Below are positions 33,952 through 45,832 of a stretch of 64,000 bases of DNA, piece after piece. Each line of letters begins with the position of its first letter. The stretch's first letter is position 1. Both the position numbers and the translations under genes were made by a program. The notes beneath the pieces are model-generated. The model did no database searches and had not been told where the DNA came from. It saw nothing but the letters and a program-made list of their open reading frames with translations. Source of the DNA: Bacillus pumilus (lineage in GTDB: Bacteria; Bacillota; Bacilli; Bacillales; Bacillaceae); NCBI RefSeq assembly GCF_900186955.1, contig NZ_LT906438.1, positions 1,488,001 through 1,552,000 of the forward strand, in the 5' to 3' direction.

Positions 33952-35659
33952 ATTTTCGCAGCTTAAGAACCACATCTTCGTCAGGCGTGACAAATAATGT
34001 TTGCTGTTGATCATACGTCACAAATCCGGGCTTGGCTCCATTTGGTTTTTTCACATGCCGGATTTTCGTGTAATCGACAGGAACGGAGCTCGACTCCTTT
34101 GCCTTCGAGAAGTAGGCAGCGATTTGAGCCGCTTCAAGTAGCGTCTGTTCGTCAGGCGTTTGATGACGGATGACGACATGTGATCCAGGAATATCTTTCG
34201 TGTGCAGCCAAATATCGTCACGGGCAGCCGCCTTTGTGGTTAAATACTCGTTTTGTTTGTTGTTTTTTCCGACTAATATCGGAATCCCTTGAGACGATTC
34301 ATACGTTTCAAGCTGAATGGCCGCCGTTTTTTTCTTTTTGGCGTTGCGCTTTTGTTTGGCGCGTAAATACTTCCCTTCAACAAGCTCTTCTCTCATTTCC
34401 TCTAAATCCTTCGGTGAGGCAGAGGACAGCTGCTGAATCAACTCATCAAAATAAGCAATCTCTTCATGCGTCCGCTCAATTTGCTCATTGACCGCTTCTA
34501 CTGCATTTTTTGCCTTTTGATATTTTGTGAAATATGCTTGCGCATTTTCAGAAGGGGTTTTGTTTGTTTTGAGCGGTATCGTGATCTCTCCACCATCTTC
34601 ATCGTAATAATTGATGACAGTCGCTTCTTTATCCCCTTTTTTGATGGCATATAAATTGGCTGTTAGCAATTCGCCATAGAGCTGGTATTTATGGGCATTT
34701 TGAGATTCTTCAAGGGTTCTGTTCAGTTTTTTGAGCTTGTTTTCATTTTTCTTTTTTTCATTTATGACAAACCGTTCAAGGTCAGACGCTTGTTGTTTCA
34801 CTCTGTCTCTTTCAGCTTTGCCGAAATAAAAGCGGTCAAGCAGCTGGCTGAGAGAGTCGAATGTCTTCATCTCGCCTTGGACATGCTGTAGTTCTAATAA
34901 ATAGAAATACTCCTTCCCATCTTTTCTTGTCAGCTGCGGGGTAAAGGAATGCATGCGAATCAGCTGGAACATGTCGAGTAGTGTATTTGGAATCGTTTCC
35001 TGATTGGCAAGACTAGCCCTGTGTACAGCTTCCTTTGCAAACAGCGGAGAAACCCCAGAGAATGTATCGACAATTTGCTTTGCGATCATTCCTTCTTGAA
35101 AGCGTAAATGCTTTAAAATATCGTCCTTCGTTACTGCAAACGGATTTAATTTTTGCTGCGCAGGCGGCAGAAGGTATTCGTGCCCAGGAAGCACTGTTCG
35201 ATAGCTGTTTACAGATGGAGAAAGATGCTTCAAGCCATCGATGATCTGCTGCGTATCATCTTCGACAAGAATCAAATTACTATGCCTTCCCATGATTTCA
35301 ATGTAGAGCTTTCGAGTCTGTTCGTCGCCAATTTCATTGCGGCTTCGTACATGAAGTACGATCACCCGGTCAAATCCAATTTGTTCAAAACGCTCAATAA
35401 ATCCGCCCTCAAGATGCTTTCTAAGGAGCATACAAAACATTGGAGGTTCGCTTGGATTGTCATATTGCTGCTCTGTGAGCTGCACTCTAGCATAGCTCGG
35501 ATGAGCGGATAAAAGGAGCTTATGATTCTTTCCGTTTGCCCGGATATGAAAAATCAGCTCGTGCTTATATGGCTGATGAATTTTTGAAATTCTTCCGCCA
35601 GTTAATGTCTCTTGCAATTCATTTGTCATACCATATGTAAAAATGCCGTCAAATGACAT
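33950..35659 (-). CDS. rqcH: Ribosome quality control protein RqcH (NEMF/Rqc2 family, YloA)
   Basis: 569 aa from the ATG at 35659 (RBS GAGGGTG on this strand); a longer frame adds eight non-conserved residues. NFACT-N domain at the start ([15 protein letters not shown]), long coiled coils in the middle and an NFACT-R domain near the C-terminus ([22 protein letters not shown]). RqcH binds obstructed 50S subunits and recruits tRNA-Ala to add C-terminal alanine tails. The older annotation is fibronectin-binding protein. It is one of two minus-strand genes here. Confidence 0.95.
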   Translation of the reverse strand: MSFDGIFTYGMTNELQETLTGGRISKIHQPYKHELIFHIRANGKNHKLLLSAHPSYARVQLTEQQYDNPSEPPMFCMLLRKHLEGGFIERFEQIGFDRVIVLHVRSRNEIGDEQTRKLYIEIMGRHSNLILVEDDTQQIIDGLKHLSPSVNSYRTVLPGHEYLLPPAQQKLNPFAVTKDDILKHLRFQEGMIAKQIVDTFSGVSPLFAKEAVHRASLANQETIPNTLLDMFQLIRMHSFTPQLTRKDGKEYFYLLELQHVQGEMKTFDSLSQLLDRFYFGKAERDRVKQQASDLERFVINEKKKNENKLKKLNRTLEESQNAHKYQLYGELLTANLYAIKKGDKEATVINYYDEDGGEITIPLKTNKTPSENAQAYFTKYQKAKNAVEAVNEQIERTHEEIAYFDELIQQLSSASPKDLEEMREELVEGKYLRAKQKRNAKKKKTAAIQLETYESSQGIPILVGKNNKQNEYLTTKAAARDDIWLHTKDIPGSHVVIRHQTPDEQTLLEAAQIAAYFSKAKESSSVPVDYTKIRHVKKPNGAKPGFVTYDQQQTLFVTPDEDVVLKLRK

Positions 35660-35734
35660 GTTGGATACACCCTCTTCTTTCACACAAATCTACTGAAAGA
35701 ACCTTCCATTTCTCGTTCTTTAGGCAGTCTTATT

Positions 35735-35763
35735 ATTATAGCATGATTTAGGACGAGTCTGAA
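35735..35763 (-). promoter_or_regulatory. Promoter of rqcH
   Basis: On the minus strand TTCAGA (35763-35758), 17-base spacer, then TATAAT (35740-35735) with an extended -10 TG. The -35 is imperfect. Confidence 0.6.
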
Positions 35764-35823
35764 TAAACTGGCTTATAGAACACTGCATATGAGAGAGAAC
35801 AAAAGAGGAGTGGACGAGGTCAA

Positions 35824-38499
35824 ATGAATTGGCATGAACTGAACCAAACCGATTTATTAAAAACAATGAATACATCGATAGGTGACGGACTGTCAGAAAA
35901 AGATGTACAAAAACGGCTTGAAAAACACGGGTCAAACGAATTGCAGGAAGGGAAAAAGGCGTCAGCTCTGATCATTTTTTTAGCGCAATTTAAAGACTTT
36001 ATGGTGTTAATCTTGCTTGCAGCAACGATCATTTCTGCTTTTCTAGGCGAATACATTGATGCAGTAGCCATTGTATTGATTGTTCTGATTAATGGAGTGC
36101 TCGGCTTTTATCAAGAACGCCGGGCGGAAAAATCCCTTCAAGCGTTAAAAGAATTATCAACCCCACATGTGTATGCAAGGAGGAATAATGAATGGATCAA
36201 GATCCCGTCTAAACATCTCGTGCCAGGGGATATTGTGAAATTTTCAAGCGGAGACCGGATTGGGGCAGATATTAGATTACTAGAAACAAAGAGCCTGGAA
36301 ATCGAGGAGTCTGCTCTCACTGGAGAATCCATCCCAGCAGTCAAACACGCAAGTCCGCTTTCTAGCAATCATGTCTCGCTTGGAGATTTGACGAACATGG
36401 CCTTTATGGGGACGCTTGTCACTAGAGGAAGCGGCGTGGGCGTTGTCATTGGTACAGGAATGAATACAGCGATGGGGCAAATTGCCGGCATGCTGGATGC
36501 AGCAGGGAATATGGAAACACCACTGCAAAGACGTCTCGAACAGCTGGGGAAAATCCTCATTGTGGCTGCTTTATTTTTAACGGTGCTCGTTGTGGTTCTT
36601 GGCGTTGTGCAAGGACATGATTTGTATCATATGTTCCTGGCGGGAGTATCACTTGCGGTTGCTGCCATTCCTGAAGGCCTGCCGGCGATTGTCACCGTCG
36701 CACTTTCCTTAGGAGTGCAGCGGATGATCAAACAAAAATCGATTGTCAGAAAGCTCCCGGCGGTGGAGACTCTTGGCTGCGCGTCGATCATTTGCTCAGA
36801 TAAAACAGGAACCATGACGCAAAATAAAATGACTGTGACCCATGTATGGGCAGAGGGCAAAACGTGGAATATTTCTGGTACGGGCTATGAGCCATCTGGT
36901 GATTTCACCTTGAACGGAGAACTTGTCCATGTAGACAAACATCCAAGCCTGCAAAAGGTGTTATTATATGGGGCGCTTTGTAATACATCGACCATCGTTG
37001 AAAAAGATGGCGAAATGAGGCTTGATGGTGATCCGACAGAGGGTGCACTTCTCACCGCAGCACGTAAAGCGGGTTTTACAGAGCAATTCATCGAAGCAGG
37101 ATTTCACGTGGTAGAAGAGTTTCCTTTTGATTCAGAAAGAAAGATGATGTCAGTCGTCGTCGAAACGAATCAAAAAGAGCGGTACGTCATTGCAAAAGGT
37201 GCGCCGGATGTCCTGATGAACCGTTCAAGCCATATCATGCACGGCGGACGCACAGCTTCATTTTCAGCCACTCACAGGCAAGAAACAGAGGCTGCGATTC
37301 AAGGTTTAGCAAGACAGGCGCTGAGAACGATTGCCATTGCGTATAAAAAAGTTGGTCTGACCGAAACAATCACCACTGTCCAGCAGGCTGAAACTGATTT
37401 AACATTTATCGGACTAGAGGGCATGATCGACCCGCCTCGTCCTGAAGTGAGACGAGCGATTAAAGAGTGCAGGGATGCGGGCATAAAAACAGTCATGATT
37501 ACAGGGGATCACGTGGAAACAGCCAAAGCGATCGCAAAAGACTTGAGCCTTTTACCAAAGCAAGGAAAGGTGCTCGACGGAAAAGCGCTGGATCAGCTGA
37601 GTGACAAAGAGCTTGAGCAAACGGCTGAAAATGTATACGTCTTTGCACGGGTATCACCGGAGCATAAGCTGAGAATTGTGAAGGCTTATCAAAAAAATGG
37701 ACATATTGTAGCGATGACAGGTGACGGGGTCAATGATGCGCCTGCAATTAAGCAAGCAGATATCGGTATCTCCATGGGCATCACTGGAACAGACGTAGCC
37801 AAGGAAGCGTCCTCTCTTATTTTACTTGATGACAACTTTGCGACCATTAAATCGGCCATTAAAGAAGGCCGAAATATTTATGAAAACATTCGTAAGTTTG
37901 TTCGCTATTTGCTCGCATCAAATGTGGGAGAAATTTTGGTTATGCTGTTTGCGATGCTTCTAGCGCTTCCGCTTCCTCTCGTTCCTATTCAAATTTTATG
38001 GGTCAATCTCGTCACAGATGGTCTCCCGGCGATGGCGCTTGGTATGGATAAGCCAGAAGGCGATGTCATGAAAAGGAAGCCGAGGAATATGAAAGAGGGG
38101 ATTTTTGCTAGAGGGCTCGGCTGGAAGGTTGTATCTAGAGGGTTCCTCATTGGACTTGCGACCCTTTTAGCATTTATGTTTGTGTATCACCGTGATCCAA
38201 ACAACCTGCCATATGCACAGACTGTTGCATTTAGTACGCTTGTGTTGGCGCAACTCATTCATGTATTTGACTGCCGCAGTGAACGATCCATCTTTGAACG
38301 CAATCCATTCGGGAATCTCTACTTAATCGGTGCGGTTTTGTCATCACTTTTACTGATGTTTGTGGTCATTTATTATCCGCCGCTTCAGCCGATTTTCAAA
38401 ACGGTGGCGATCGCACCAATTGATTGGCTGCTGATCATCGGTATGTCTGCACTGCCAACTTTTTTACTGGCAGGATCACTTTTGACAAGAAAAAAATAA
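35824..38499 (+). CDS. yloB: P-type calcium-transporting ATPase YloB
   Basis: 891 aa type IIA cation ATPase resembling SERCA. TGES in [14 protein letters not shown], phosphorylated Asp326 in [12 protein letters not shown], and the hinge [17 protein letters not shown] are present; ten membrane helices are expected, with PEGLPA in helix 4. B. subtilis YloB transports Ca2+ and is linked to sporulation and spore heat resistance. The 164-base gap to the divergent rqcH holds promoters only. Confidence 0.94.
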   Translation: MNWHELNQTDLLKTMNTSIGDGLSEKDVQKRLEKHGSNELQEGKKASALIIFLAQFKDFMVLILLAATIISAFLGEYIDAVAIVLIVLINGVLGFYQERRAEKSLQALKELSTPHVYARRNNEWIKIPSKHLVPGDIVKFSSGDRIGADIRLLETKSLEIEESALTGESIPAVKHASPLSSNHVSLGDLTNMAFMGTLVTRGSGVGVVIGTGMNTAMGQIAGMLDAAGNMETPLQRRLEQLGKILIVAALFLTVLVVVLGVVQGHDLYHMFLAGVSLAVAAIPEGLPAIVTVALSLGVQRMIKQKSIVRKLPAVETLGCASIICSDKTGTMTQNKMTVTHVWAEGKTWNISGTGYEPSGDFTLNGELVHVDKHPSLQKVLLYGALCNTSTIVEKDGEMRLDGDPTEGALLTAARKAGFTEQFIEAGFHVVEEFPFDSERKMMSVVVETNQKERYVIAKGAPDVLMNRSSHIMHGGRTASFSATHRQETEAAIQGLARQALRTIAIAYKKVGLTETITTVQQAETDLTFIGLEGMIDPPRPEVRRAIKECRDAGIKTVMITGDHVETAKAIAKDLSLLPKQGKVLDGKALDQLSDKELEQTAENVYVFARVSPEHKLRIVKAYQKNGHIVAMTGDGVNDAPAIKQADIGISMGITGTDVAKEASSLILLDDNFATIKSAIKEGRNIYENIRKFVRYLLASNVGEILVMLFAMLLALPLPLVPIQILWVNLVTDGLPAMALGMDKPEGDVMKRKPRNMKEGIFARGLGWKVVSRGFLIGLATLLAFMFVYHRDPNNLPYAQTVAFSTLVLAQLIHVFDCRSERSIFERNPFGNLYLIGAVLSSLLLMFVVIYYPPLQPIFKTVAIAPIDWLLIIGMSALPTFLLAGSLLTRKK

Positions 38500-38506
38500 T
38501 TCGTTA

Positions 38507-38546
38507 TGGTATAATTTTGAGGTAATAGTGTCTGCTATTACCTTTT
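38507..38546 (+). promoter_or_regulatory. Extended -10 promoter followed by a start-site hairpin, before yloC
   Basis: TGGTATAAT (38507-38515) is an extended -10 element. The predicted start falls near 38522, where a stem GGTAATAG / CTATTACC with T run begins (38521-38546). The hairpin could terminate yloB transcripts, while mRNA starting here would carry it at the very 5' end. Confidence 0.6.
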
Positions 38547-38582
38547 TCATTTTATTAATATGAAAGAATTGGGTGTTTTGAC

Positions 38583-39458
38583 ATGATACGCAGTATGACG
38601 GGATTCGGCCAAGCGAGTAAAACGGATGGAGAACTGACAGTGTCAGTTGAGCTAAAATCGGTCAATCACCGTTTTAAAGAGGTTCATGCCCGTTTGCCGA
38701 GGCCGCTTTTATATTTCGAAGACACATTAAAAAAAATCATTCTTCGTCACGTGCAGCGCGGTAGAATTGAGCTGTTTGTTACGATTGAAGGCGGTAAACT
38801 AGCAAGCCGGTCCTTGCAGATCGACTGGCCGCTGCTTGATGAATACATGAAAGCCGCAAAAGATCTCGAGAAACGCTATCACATTTCAGGCATTCAGCAT
38901 GCACATGACTTACTGGGGCTGGAGCATGCCGTTCAAGTAGAAGAATCGGCTAGCCGAAATGAGCAATTAGAGCAATTGCTGATGGAAGCTTGTGAAACGG
39001 CTGTCAAGGAGCTTTGCTTCATGAGAGAGCAGGAGGGAACATCACTTCAAAAAGACTGTGAGCTGAGGCTTTCTGAATTAGAGGCCTATACAGAAGAAAT
39101 CAAAGTCTTTGCACCAGAGGTTGTGAGTCAGTATAAAGACAGGCTCAATCAGCGATTGCAAGAATGGATCGGAGAGGCGCTTGACGAAAGCAGATTGACA
39201 ACAGAGGCTGCGATCTTTGCTGACCGCTGTGACATTACAGAAGAGATTACGAGATTGAAAAGTCACTTTCAGCAATTCCAGCAAATCTTGATGCAAGGCG
39301 GTGCTGCTGGCAGAAAACTTGATTTTCTAGTACAGGAGCTCAACCGTGAAGTGAACACCATTGGCTCAAAAGCGAACCATCATCATTTAACTAAGCTGGT
39401 GGTTGAAATGAAAAGTGCTATTGAAAAAATAAAAGAACAAGTGCAGAATATAGAATAG
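38583..39458 (+). CDS. yloC: YicC-family endoribonuclease YloC
   Basis: 291 aa. N-terminal YicC domain begins MIRSMTGFGQASK with VELKSVNHRFKEVHARLPRPL; the C-terminal DUF1732 segment has GRKLDFLVQELNREVNTIGSKA. The family has endoribonuclease activity in E. coli and B. subtilis. It heads the yloC-remA-gmk-rpoZ run. Confidence 0.92.
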   Translation: MIRSMTGFGQASKTDGELTVSVELKSVNHRFKEVHARLPRPLLYFEDTLKKIILRHVQRGRIELFVTIEGGKLASRSLQIDWPLLDEYMKAAKDLEKRYHISGIQHAHDLLGLEHAVQVEESASRNEQLEQLLMEACETAVKELCFMREQEGTSLQKDCELRLSELEAYTEEIKVFAPEVVSQYKDRLNQRLQEWIGEALDESRLTTEAAIFADRCDITEEITRLKSHFQQFQQILMQGGAAGRKLDFLVQELNREVNTIGSKANHHHLTKLVVEMKSAIEKIKEQVQNIE

Positions 39459-39481
39459 TCATTGTGTATGCTGTTTACAGT

Positions 39482-39516
39482 ACGTCTCTTTCGGCGAGAC
39501 TAGAGACGTTTATAAT
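39482..39516 (+). promoter_or_regulatory. Palindrome and TATAAT element upstream of remA
   Basis: ACGTCTCT (39482-39489) and AGAGACGT (39502-39509) form a perfect inverted repeat, and TATAAT follows at 39511-39516. An inner alternative stem TCTC / GAGA is possible. It may be a protein site over a remA promoter or a weak terminator of yloC; the short T run argues against a strong terminator. Confidence 0.45.
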
Positions 39517-39534
39517 ACAGGGGGACGTTAGAAG

Positions 39535-39804
39535 ATGACCATAAAGTTGATCAATATCGGATTTGGAAACATCATTTCAGCGAATCGGATGATTTCGATC
39601 GTCAGTCCGGAATCAGCACCGATTAAACGAATGATACAAGACGCAAGAGATCGAGGCATGCTCATAGATGCTACATACGGAAGAAGAACCCGTGCTGTTG
39701 TCATTATGGACAGTGACCATGTCATCTTATCTGCCGTTCAGCCTGAGACTGTCGCGCAAAGACTTTCTGTAAAAGAAGAAATCATAGATGAAGGGCAGGG
39801 GTAA
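39535..39804 (+). CDS. remA: Biofilm matrix regulator RemA (DUF370)
   Basis: 89 aa DNA-binding protein that activates matrix operons and osmoprotectant genes in B. subtilis. Conserved start [19 protein letters not shown] and [20 protein letters not shown], which contains residues important for DNA binding. RBS GGGGGACG. Starts 76 bases after yloC. Confidence 0.95.
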   Translation: MTIKLINIGFGNIISANRMISIVSPESAPIKRMIQDARDRGMLIDATYGRRTRAVVIMDSDHVILSAVQPETVAQRLSVKEEIIDEGQG

Positions 39805-40428
<624 letters not shown>

Positions 40429-40431
40429 ACT

Positions 40432-40635
40432 ATGTTAGATCCTTCAATTGACTCATTGATGAACAAACTTGATTCAAAATACACACTTGTGACAGTGTCT
40501 GCACGTCGTGCACGTGAAATGCAGATCCACCAAGATCAGCAAATCGAAAATACGAAATCTTACAAATTTGTAGGTAAAGCACTTGAAGAAATTGATGCCG
40601 GTCTTTTGACATTTGAAAAAGAGGATCAAGAATAA
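40432..40635 (+). CDS. rpoZ: RNA polymerase omega subunit
   Basis: 67 aa. Small structural subunit assisting beta' folding. [28 protein letters not shown] matches the conserved N-terminus (shown in part: [14 protein letters not shown]). RBS GGGGGTAG overlaps the gmk end. A perfect terminator follows. Confidence 0.96.
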
Positions 40636-40666
40636 CACATCGCTTCTGCTATGCAGATACGATACG

Positions 40667-40708
40667 TTCAAAAAAGTCAAAACTATGATTGGTTTTGACT
40701 TTTTTGAA
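40667..40708 (+). terminator. Terminator after rpoZ
   Basis: Two perfectly complementary 17-base arms, from TTCAAAAAAGTCAAAAC to GTTTTGACTTTTTTGAA, with an 8-base loop. Being symmetric it could act in both directions. Confidence 0.88.
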
Positions 40709-40752
40709 TTGTAGACGAATTTGTGAAAAAGGCCGTTAAGGGGGACAAACAA

Positions 40753-41970
40753 ATGTTACAGTCAAAAAATATTTTGCTCGGCGTCAGCGGAGGAATCGCC
40801 GTATATAAAGCAGCTGCACTTACTAGTAAACTCGTACAAGCAGGCGCAAATGTAAGAGTGATTATGACAGAATCTGCCCGTGAGTTTGTGTCTCCGCTTA
40901 CCTTCCAAGCTCTGTCTCGACATGAGGTGTATGTGGATACATTTAAAGAAAACAATCCAAAAGTCATTGCGCATATTGACGTAGCTGACTGGGCCGATCT
41001 CATCCTTGTTGCCCCTGCAACAGCACATACGATTGGTAAAATGGCGGCAGGGCTTGCAGATGATATGCTCACGACGACCTTACTTGCTTCAACTGCTCCT
41101 GTATGGATCGCACCAGCTATGAATGTGCATATGTATGATCACCCGGCTGTAAAGCGGAACATTCGCACATTATATGAGGACGGCTACCAGTTTATTGAAC
41201 CGAGTGAAGGTTATTTAGCCTGTGGCTATATTGGAAAAGGGCGATTAGAGGAACCTGAAAAAATAGTTGAGCACATCCGTGCTTTTTTCGAAGAGCCAAA
41301 AAACTTACCGCTTTCAGGTAAAAAAGTCGTGGTGACAGCAGGTCCTACACGAGAAGTCATCGATCCTGTGCGTTTCTTTACAAATCGATCGTCTGGAAAA
41401 ATGGGCTATGCGATTGCAGAGGCTGCGCAGCAAATGGGGGCTGATGTCACGCTTATTTCAGGACCTGTTTCTTTAACGGCACCTAATCATGTACATGTGG
41501 TGCACGTTGAATCGGCAGAGGACATGTATCAAGCCGCATTAGCTGTGTACGAGGAAGCGGACCTTGTCATTAAATCAGCAGCAGTCGCCGACTATACCCC
41601 TGTGACCTCATATCCTCATAAAATGAAAAAACAGGACGGCGCCTTAGAGATTGAATTCACCCGGACAAAAGATATTTTAAAAGAGCTGGGGAAAAGAAAA
41701 GAGCATCAAGTGCTTGTCGGTTTTGCAGCTGAAACGCAGGATGTAAAATATTATGCGAAAAAGAAAATCGAATCCAAGCATTTAGATATGATTGTGGCCA
41801 ACAATGTCACAAAAGAAGGTGCAGGCTTTGGCACAGACACAAATGTAGCAGCAATCATCAAAGCAGATGGTACAACAACAGAACTGCCGATGATGAGCAA
41901 AAAAGACCTCGCTTTTGAAATCTTAAAGGAGGCAAAACAGCTGTTGCCAAAAGAGCGTGATCGCGCATGA
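40753..41970 (+). CDS. coaBC: Bifunctional phosphopantothenoylcysteine synthetase/decarboxylase
   Basis: 405 aa. Two consecutive steps of coenzyme A synthesis. The N-terminal flavoprotein decarboxylase (about 1-180) has ILLGVSGGIAVYKAA and PAMNVHMYDHPA; the C-terminal synthetase starts near VVVTAGPTREVIDPVRF and has AAVADYTP. ATG 40753 with AAGGGGG 8 bases away is chosen over a GTG 30 bases earlier. ATGA overlap with priA. Confidence 0.95.
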   Translation: MLQSKNILLGVSGGIAVYKAAALTSKLVQAGANVRVIMTESAREFVSPLTFQALSRHEVYVDTFKENNPKVIAHIDVADWADLILVAPATAHTIGKMAAGLADDMLTTTLLASTAPVWIAPAMNVHMYDHPAVKRNIRTLYEDGYQFIEPSEGYLACGYIGKGRLEEPEKIVEHIRAFFEEPKNLPLSGKKVVVTAGPTREVIDPVRFFTNRSSGKMGYAIAEAAQQMGADVTLISGPVSLTAPNHVHVVHVESAEDMYQAALAVYEEADLVIKSAAVADYTPVTSYPHKMKKQDGALEIEFTRTKDILKELGKRKEHQVLVGFAAETQDVKYYAKKKIESKHLDMIVANNVTKEGAGFGTDTNVAAIIKADGTTTELPMMSKKDLAFEILKEAKQLLPKERDRA

Positions 41971-44375
41971 TTGCTGAAGTCATCGTAGATGTCACAACGA
42001 AAGCCATTGACCGGCCATTCGATTACCGTGTACCAGATCGATTCAAAGATCTCGTCAAAGCGGGAATGAGGGTGGTCGTTCCCTTTGGCCCTAGGAAGAT
42101 TCAAGGGTTTGTGACAAAAGTCAAAGAAGAAACAGACGTAAAAACAGGAAGCATAAAGGACATTGTCGATTTATTTGATTTATCACCTGTTCTGACAGAT
42201 GAGCTATTGGAGCTTTCCCACTGGCTGACGGAAAAAACATTGTCCTATCACATTACGGCACTTCAATCGATGCTGCCTGCAGCCATGAAGGCGAAGTATG
42301 AAAAAGAAATTCAAGTGCTGTCAGATGAAGAACTTCCGCAGTCATTGAAAGAGCTTTTCGGTCAGCGAGATAGCATTCTTTACGCTGACATCCCAGCCGA
42401 ACAACTAAAACAGATTCAAAAGCATGTCCAAAAAGGTCATCTAGAGGTAAGGTATCACGTTTCCCAAAAATCTGGAAAGAAAAAAGTGCGCACGCTCCAA
42501 TTAGCTGCATCAAAAGATAAGCTTGAAGAAAAACAGCAGCAGCTGAAAAAAAATGCGGTGAAACAAAAGGCTCTGCTCTCCTTTTTGCTTCAAGCGAGTG
42601 AGACGACCTTTTTAGCGAAAGACTTGCAGCAGCAAACAGGCGCGAGTTCTCAAACGCTTAAAACCTTTATTCAAGAAGGGCTGCTAACAGAAAGCTATGA
42701 AGAGGTCTACCGGGATCCTTATCGTGACCGGGCATTTACACCTTCTGCTTCACTTGACCTTATGCCAGAACAAGCAGAAGCGGCAAAACATATACATCAA
42801 GCAGTCAGTGATGACCGGCATGAAACCTTTCTGCTGCACGGGGTGACAGGAAGCGGTAAAACGGAAATATACTTGCAGACGATTGATCATGCCCTACAAA
42901 AAGGAAAAGAAGCGATCGTCCTCGTTCCAGAAATCTCGTTAACCCCTCAAATGGTTCAGCGGTTTAAAGAACGATTCGGTTCAAATGTGGCTGTACTTCA
43001 TAGCGGATTATCGACAGGGGAAAAATATGATGAATGGCGGAAAATCCACCGCAAGGAAGTCAAACTTGTCGTGGGCGCGAGATCGGCTGTTTTCGCACCA
43101 TTTGAAAATCTAGGCATGATTATCATAGATGAAGAGCATGAATCTTCTTATAAACAAGAGGAAATGCCTCGTTATCATGCCAAGGACGTCGCCATTGAAC
43201 GAGCCAAAAGGCATCGATGCCCAGTTGTTTTAGGTAGTGCAACTCCTTCACTTGAAACCTACGCGCGTGCCAAAAAAGGCGTGTTTACATTGCTGACGCT
43301 CAAAAACCGAGTCAACCAGCAGCAGCTGCCGCACGTTTCGTTAATTGATATGAGAGAAGAATTGAGAAATGGCAACAGGTCCATGTTTTCAGAAGAATTA
43401 ATGCTCAGATTAAAGGAAGTGCTTGAAAGAAAAGAACAAGCCGTCTTATTTCTGAATAAAAGGGGCTATTCATCCTTTGTGATGTGCCGTGATTGCGGAT
43501 ATGTGGAGCAATGTCCTCATTGCGAAATTTCTCTCACCTATCACCGCTATCAAAAACGGCTGAAATGCCATTATTGCGGTCACGAGGCACCGGTGCCAGC
43601 TGAATGTCCAGAATGCCATAGTGAGCATATTCGCTATTTTGGTACGGGTACGCAGCGTGTAGAAGAAGAACTGACAAAAGTACTGCCAGAGGCAAGAGTC
43701 ATCCGAATGGATGTGGATACAACATCTCGTAAAGGTGCTCACGAAAAACTCCTCACATCTTTTGGCAATAAAGAAGCAGATATTTTGCTTGGGACGCAGA
43801 TGATTGCAAAAGGGCTAGATTTCCCAGATGTCACACTTGTTGGTGTTCTAAGTGCGGATACGTCTCTTCATATCCCTGATTTCCGTTCAAGTGAAAAAAC
43901 ATTTCAGCTTCTCACGCAGGTCAGCGGCAGGGCAGGACGACATGAAAAAGCGGGCTCTGTGATCATTCAATCGTATACGCCTTCTCACTATAGTATTGAA
44001 TTAACGAAGCAGCATGACTACGAAGCCTTTTATGAACAGGAGATGCTGCATCGCCGCCACCAGTCCTATCCGCCGTATTACTTTTTGGCAATGGTGACAG
44101 TATCACATGAGGAAGTGACGAAGGCAGCACATGTCACGGATCAAATTGTTCAGTTCCTAAAAATGAACTGTGCACCGAATACAAGAATTCTTGGTCCGGC
44201 TGCATCACCAATCGCTAAGATCAAAGATAGATATCGATATCAATGCGTGATAAAATACAAAAGGGAAAATGAACTGGCAAGTTTACTACGGAAAATACAA
44301 GATCATTATCAAAAGGAAATGGAACAAAAACAATTGATGATTTCAATAGATATGAATCCATATATGATGATGTAA
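41967..44375 (+). CDS. priA: Primosomal replication restart helicase PriA
   Basis: 802 aa 3'-5' DNA helicase that reloads the replisome at forks. Walker A GVTGSGKTEIY, DEEH box IIIDEEHESSYK, and four CxxC pairs for two zinc ions (CRDCGYVEQCPHC, CHYCGHEAPVPAECPEC). N-terminal 3'BD domain starts IAEVIVDVTTKAIDRPFDY. It shares ATGA with coaBC. Confidence 0.96.
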   Translation: MIAEVIVDVTTKAIDRPFDYRVPDRFKDLVKAGMRVVVPFGPRKIQGFVTKVKEETDVKTGSIKDIVDLFDLSPVLTDELLELSHWLTEKTLSYHITALQSMLPAAMKAKYEKEIQVLSDEELPQSLKELFGQRDSILYADIPAEQLKQIQKHVQKGHLEVRYHVSQKSGKKKVRTLQLAASKDKLEEKQQQLKKNAVKQKALLSFLLQASETTFLAKDLQQQTGASSQTLKTFIQEGLLTESYEEVYRDPYRDRAFTPSASLDLMPEQAEAAKHIHQAVSDDRHETFLLHGVTGSGKTEIYLQTIDHALQKGKEAIVLVPEISLTPQMVQRFKERFGSNVAVLHSGLSTGEKYDEWRKIHRKEVKLVVGARSAVFAPFENLGMIIIDEEHESSYKQEEMPRYHAKDVAIERAKRHRCPVVLGSATPSLETYARAKKGVFTLLTLKNRVNQQQLPHVSLIDMREELRNGNRSMFSEELMLRLKEVLERKEQAVLFLNKRGYSSFVMCRDCGYVEQCPHCEISLTYHRYQKRLKCHYCGHEAPVPAECPECHSEHIRYFGTGTQRVEEELTKVLPEARVIRMDVDTTSRKGAHEKLLTSFGNKEADILLGTQMIAKGLDFPDVTLVGVLSADTSLHIPDFRSSEKTFQLLTQVSGRAGRHEKAGSVIIQSYTPSHYSIELTKQHDYEAFYEQEMLHRRHQSYPPYYFLAMVTVSHEEVTKAAHVTDQIVQFLKMNCAPNTRILGPAASPIAKIKDRYRYQCVIKYKRENELASLLRKIQDHYQKEMEQKQLMISIDMNPYMMM

Positions 44376-44390
44376 AACGGAGGGCTTTAA

Positions 44391-44873
44391 GTGGCAGTAA
44401 AACCAATAGTCATGCATCCGGCAGAAGTACTTGAACAAAAGGCAGAGCCTGTCGATACGTTCGATAAAAAGCTCAAAAAACTGCTTGATGATATGTATGA
44501 TACAATGCTTGAGCTAGATGGAGTCGGACTAGCAGCACCACAAATTGGCATTTCACAAAGAATTGCTGTTGTCGATATCGGAGAAGAACCTGGCAGAATT
44601 GATTTAGTGAATCCTGAGGTTCTTGAAATAAAAGGAAGTCAAACAGATATTGAAGGCTGCCTGAGCTTTCCATCTTTATACGGCACAGTAGAAAGACCGA
44701 GCTATGTGAAGGTAAAAGCCTTTGATAAGAAAGGCAAACCATTTACAATAGAAGCAGAAGGATTTTTAGCAAGAGCCTTATTGCACGAAATTGATCATTT
44801 AGACGGCATATTATTTACGTCGAAAATCATTCAAACCTATACAGAAAAAGAACTTGCGGAAATGGAAGGGTGA
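44391..44873 (+). CDS. def: Peptide deformylase
   Basis: 160 aa metalloenzyme removing the N-formyl group from new proteins. The three motifs are [18 protein letters not shown] and [11 protein letters not shown], supplying the Cys-His-His metal site and the catalytic Glu. GTG start at 44391 with GGAGGGC upstream. It pairs functionally with fmt, next. Confidence 0.96.
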   Translation: MAVKPIVMHPAEVLEQKAEPVDTFDKKLKKLLDDMYDTMLELDGVGLAAPQIGISQRIAVVDIGEEPGRIDLVNPEVLEIKGSQTDIEGCLSFPSLYGTVERPSYVKVKAFDKKGKPFTIEAEGFLARALLHEIDHLDGILFTSKIIQTYTEKELAEMEG

Positions 44874-44878
44874 AGAAA

Positions 44879-45832
44879 ATGGCACGTATTGTATTTATGG
44901 GAACCCCTGATTTCTCAGTACCTGTGCTGCAAACACTCATAACAGAAGGATACGAAGTTGTTGGGGTCGTCACGCAGCCAGATCGCCCGAAAGGCAGAAA
45001 ACGAGTACTCACGCCGCCTCCTGTGAAAGTGGAAGCCTTAAAGCATGGCATTACGGTCTTGCAGCCTGAAAAGGTGCGCCTTGATGAAGAAATTGATAAA
45101 GTGCTTGCCTTAAAGCCGGATTTAATTGTCACGGCGGCATTTGGACAAATTTTGCCAAAACGATTACTAGATGAACCTCAGTTTGGCTGTATCAATGTAC
45201 ATGCCTCACTGCTGCCAGAACTAAGAGGGGGCGCGCCGATCCATTATGCGATCCTTCAAGGCAAAAAGAAAACAGGCGTCACAATCATGTACATGGTGGA
45301 ACGACTTGATGCAGGGGACATGATCAGTAAAGTAGAAGTAGAAATTGACGAATTAGACAATGTCGGAACATTGCATGACAAATTAAGTGTTGCAGGCGCC
45401 GCACTATTGAAAGATACTGTGCCGAATGTTCTGAACGGATCTATTTCTCCAATTCCGCAAAATGAAGAAGCGGCAACGTACGCACCTAATATTAAGCGGG
45501 AGCAAGAAAGAATAGATTGGGCAAAAACTGGTGAAGAGCTTTACAACCAAGTTCGCGGCTTAAATCCGTGGCCAGTTGCCTATACTGAATGGAACGGGGC
45601 TCATCTAAAAGTATGGGAAGCGAAAAAAGTTCCACTCGAAGCGCAAGAAGAACCTGGGAAAGTGATTGAGCTTCAAAAAGAAGGTCCAGTCATTGGAACT
45701 GGGAATAAACAAGGTCTTTTATTAACAGGTGTACAGCCAGCTGGTAAGAAAAAGATGAGCGGCGAAGACTTCCTAAGAGGCGCAAATATCGAAATGGGAC
45801 AGAAATTAGGGTTAATGAATGAAGAAAAGTAA
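44879..45832 (+). CDS. fmt: Methionyl-tRNA formyltransferase
   Basis: 317 aa. Formylates initiator Met-tRNA with 10-formyl-[20 protein letters not shown] at the start, [12 protein letters not shown], and the catalytic [18 protein letters not shown]; a C-terminal OB-like domain binds tRNA. ATG 44879 is 9 bases from GGAAGG; GTG 44870 sits inside the ribosome site. It overlaps rsmB by 14 bases. Confidence 0.96.
   Translation: MARIVFMGTPDFSVPVLQTLITEGYEVVGVVTQPDRPKGRKRVLTPPPVKVEALKHGITVLQPEKVRLDEEIDKVLALKPDLIVTAAFGQILPKRLLDEPQFGCINVHASLLPELRGGAPIHYAILQGKKKTGVTIMYMVERLDAGDMISKVEVEIDELDNVGTLHDKLSVAGAALLKDTVPNVLNGSISPIPQNEEAATYAPNIKREQERIDWAKTGEELYNQVRGLNPWPVAYTEWNGAHLKVWEAKKVPLEAQEEPGKVIELQKEGPVIGTGNKQGLLLTGVQPAGKKKMSGEDFLRGANIEMGQKLGLMNEEK

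Noticed and set aside
40683..41072. 129-codon minus-strand frame over the start of coaBC
   Set aside because: Shadow of coaBC codon use; no ribosome site and no recognisable domain.
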